Source: an uncultured Clostridia bacterium (GTDB lineage Bacteria > Bacillota > Clostridia > Peptostreptococcales > Anaerovoracaceae). Taken from it: a stretch of DNA of 14,226 nucleotides. A program made the position numbers and the translations under genes. Below the pieces are notes generated by a model that saw nothing but the letters and a program-made list of their open reading frames with translations, was not told the origin of the DNA and did not search any database. Below, piece by piece: positions 13,138 through 14,226 of the stretch (the first letter of the stretch is position 1; every line of letters starts with the position of its first letter). The stretch covers positions 1 through 14,226 of the forward strand of contig CAMNJG010000020.1 in NCBI GenBank assembly GCA_946541285.1, read 5' to 3'.

Positions 13138-14226
13138 TTGGACAGCAGAATAAAAGAATTCGCCAGAATGATTGTTGAGTATTCCTGTGAAGTCAGGCCG
13201 GGTGACAAAGTGCTGATCGAGGAAGTCGGCACGGCGGCCAGGCCGCTGATCCAGCAGATTATCCGTGAAGTATACAGAGCGGGAGGGCTTCCTTTCCTGG
13301 GACTCAGTGATTCCATTCTGACGCGTGAGATTGTAAAAGAGTGTACAGAGGAACAGCTGCAGGCAATGTGCGAATATGAGATGAAGCGCATGAAGGACAT
13401 GGATGCCTATATCGCTGTGCGTGCTTCGGACAATACTTCCGAACTTTCGGATGTCCCGTCAGAAAAACTCAGTCTGTACAATAAGATCCTCCGTCCGGTG
13501 ATTGATCAGAGAGTGGATCATACCAGATGGGCGATCATGCGCTATCCGAACGCTTCCATGGCACAGCTGGCGGAAATGAGCACAGAGGCATTTGAAGACT
13601 TTTATTATGATGTCTGCACACTGGATTACGCGAAAATGTCGGAAGCCATGGAGCCTCTGGTGGAACTGATGAACCGGACAGACCGGGTGCGCCTGACAGC
13701 ACCTGGAACGGATGTCTCGTTTTCAATCAGAGGAATCCCGGCAGTCAAGTGTGACGGGAAATACAATATTCCGGATGGAGAAGTGTATACCGCTCCTGTA
13801 AAGGATTCTGTGAACGGAGTGATTTCCTATAACACCGTTTCGCAGTATCAGGGATTTACCTTTGATCATGTCCGTCTGGAAATCAGGGACGGAAAGATTA
13901 TCAGTGCTTCCTCCAATGATGACCGCAGGATTAACGAAATCCTGGATACCGATGAAGGTGCCCGTTATTTCGGGGAATTTGCCCTGGGAGTCAATCCGTA
14001 TATCCTCCATCCGATGAAGGACATCCTGTTCGACGAAAAAATCTGCGGCAGCTTCCACCTGACACCGGGCGCCAGCTATGAGGACGCTCCAAATGGCAAT
14101 AAATCGGCGGTACACTGGGATCTGGTACTGATCCAGAGAGAAGACTACGGTGGCGGAGAAATCTGGTTTGATGATGTACTGATCCGGAAAAACGGAAGAT
14201 TTGTCCTGCCGGAGCTGGAGGGCTTG
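13138..14226 (+). CDS. M29 family aminopeptidase, cut off by the window end
   Basis: Metal-dependent cytoplasmic aminopeptidase of the thermophilic (AmpS/AmpT) M29 family. 363 residues are visible with no stop; the family is around 370-410 residues, so only the C-terminus is missing. The expected metal ligands are in order: Glu215 in IPDGEVYTAP, Glu280 in FGEFALG, His307 in FHLTPG, and His326 and Asp328 in HWD. The N-terminus (MDSRIKEFARMIVEYS) is typical. The start is TTG at 13138: AAGGAG (13124-13129), overlapping the deoD stop, lies 8 bases upstream. An in-frame GTG at 13132 is only 2 bases from it. Close coupling to deoD suggests co-expression, perhaps for scavenging peptides and nucleosides, which is inference. 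Confidence 0.92.
   Translation, partial: MDSRIKEFARMIVEYSCEVRPGDKVLIEEVGTAARPLIQQIIREVYRAGGLPFLGLSDSILTREIVKECTEEQLQAMCEYEMKRMKDMDAYIAVRASDNTSELSDVPSEKLSLYNKILRPVIDQRVDHTRWAIMRYPNASMAQLAEMSTEAFEDFYYDVCTLDYAKMSEAMEPLVELMNRTDRVRLTAPGTDVSFSIRGIPAVKCDGKYNIPDGEVYTAPVKDSVNGVISYNTVSQYQGFTFDHVRLEIRDGKIISASSNDDRRINEILDTDEGARYFGEFALGVNPYILHPMKDILFDEKICGSFHLTPGASYEDAPNGNKSAVHWDLVLIQREDYGGGEIWFDDVLIRKNGRFVLPELEGL

Overview
The window reads as a housekeeping stretch of chromosome from an anaerobic member of the Bacillota, most likely class Clostridia and probably Lachnospiraceae or a close relative. The evidence is the gene order (phoH, ybeY, cdd, era, recO, a DUF4342 protein, glycyl-tRNA synthetase), a zinc-type ribosomal protein L28, a single-chain glycyl-tRNA synthetase, a single-chain pyruvate carboxylase, strong AGGAGG-type ribosome binding sites and frequent TTG starts. 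The family-level placement is inference from memory of gene order, not a search result. All genes lie on the + strand.

Layout. Positions 1-446 hold rpmB as a stand-alone unit with a near-consensus promoter and a terminator. Positions 447-675 are a repeat-rich, foldable intergenic stretch. Positions 676-4983 are one tight operon: a SAM methyltransferase, phoH, a fused ybeY-cdd gene, era and recO, with overlaps or gaps of a few bases. It combines RNA and ribosome maturation (PhoH, YbeY, Era), pyrimidine salvage (cytidine deaminase) and DNA repair (RecO). Next come a DUF4342 protein with a long charged tail (5039-5869), glycyl-tRNA synthetase behind a foldable leader with a terminator (5885-7439), and a 1149-residue pyruvate carboxylase (7572-11021). 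The 330-base gap after it holds a 157-bp palindromic repeat, a likely promoter overlapping that repeat, and a hairpin-rich leader ending in a strong terminator. The last block is a type I DAHP synthase (aroF), purine nucleoside phosphorylase (deoD) and an M29 aminopeptidase cut off by the window end.

The protein-coding content is mostly conventional. The points most worth a second look are: (1) the in-frame ybeY-cdd fusion, where the usual dgkA and HD-hydrolase (yqfF/pgpH) genes are missing; (2) a palindromic, MITE-like repeat whose core recurs inverted downstream of rpmB; (3) two leaders (glyS and aroF) in which a terminator lies so close to the start codon that expression must pass through it, each with a mutually exclusive alternative pairing. 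No known riboswitch or T-box signature was recognised in either leader, so they are candidates for undescribed attenuators. No CRISPR array, prophage, transposase, tRNA or rRNA gene was seen.
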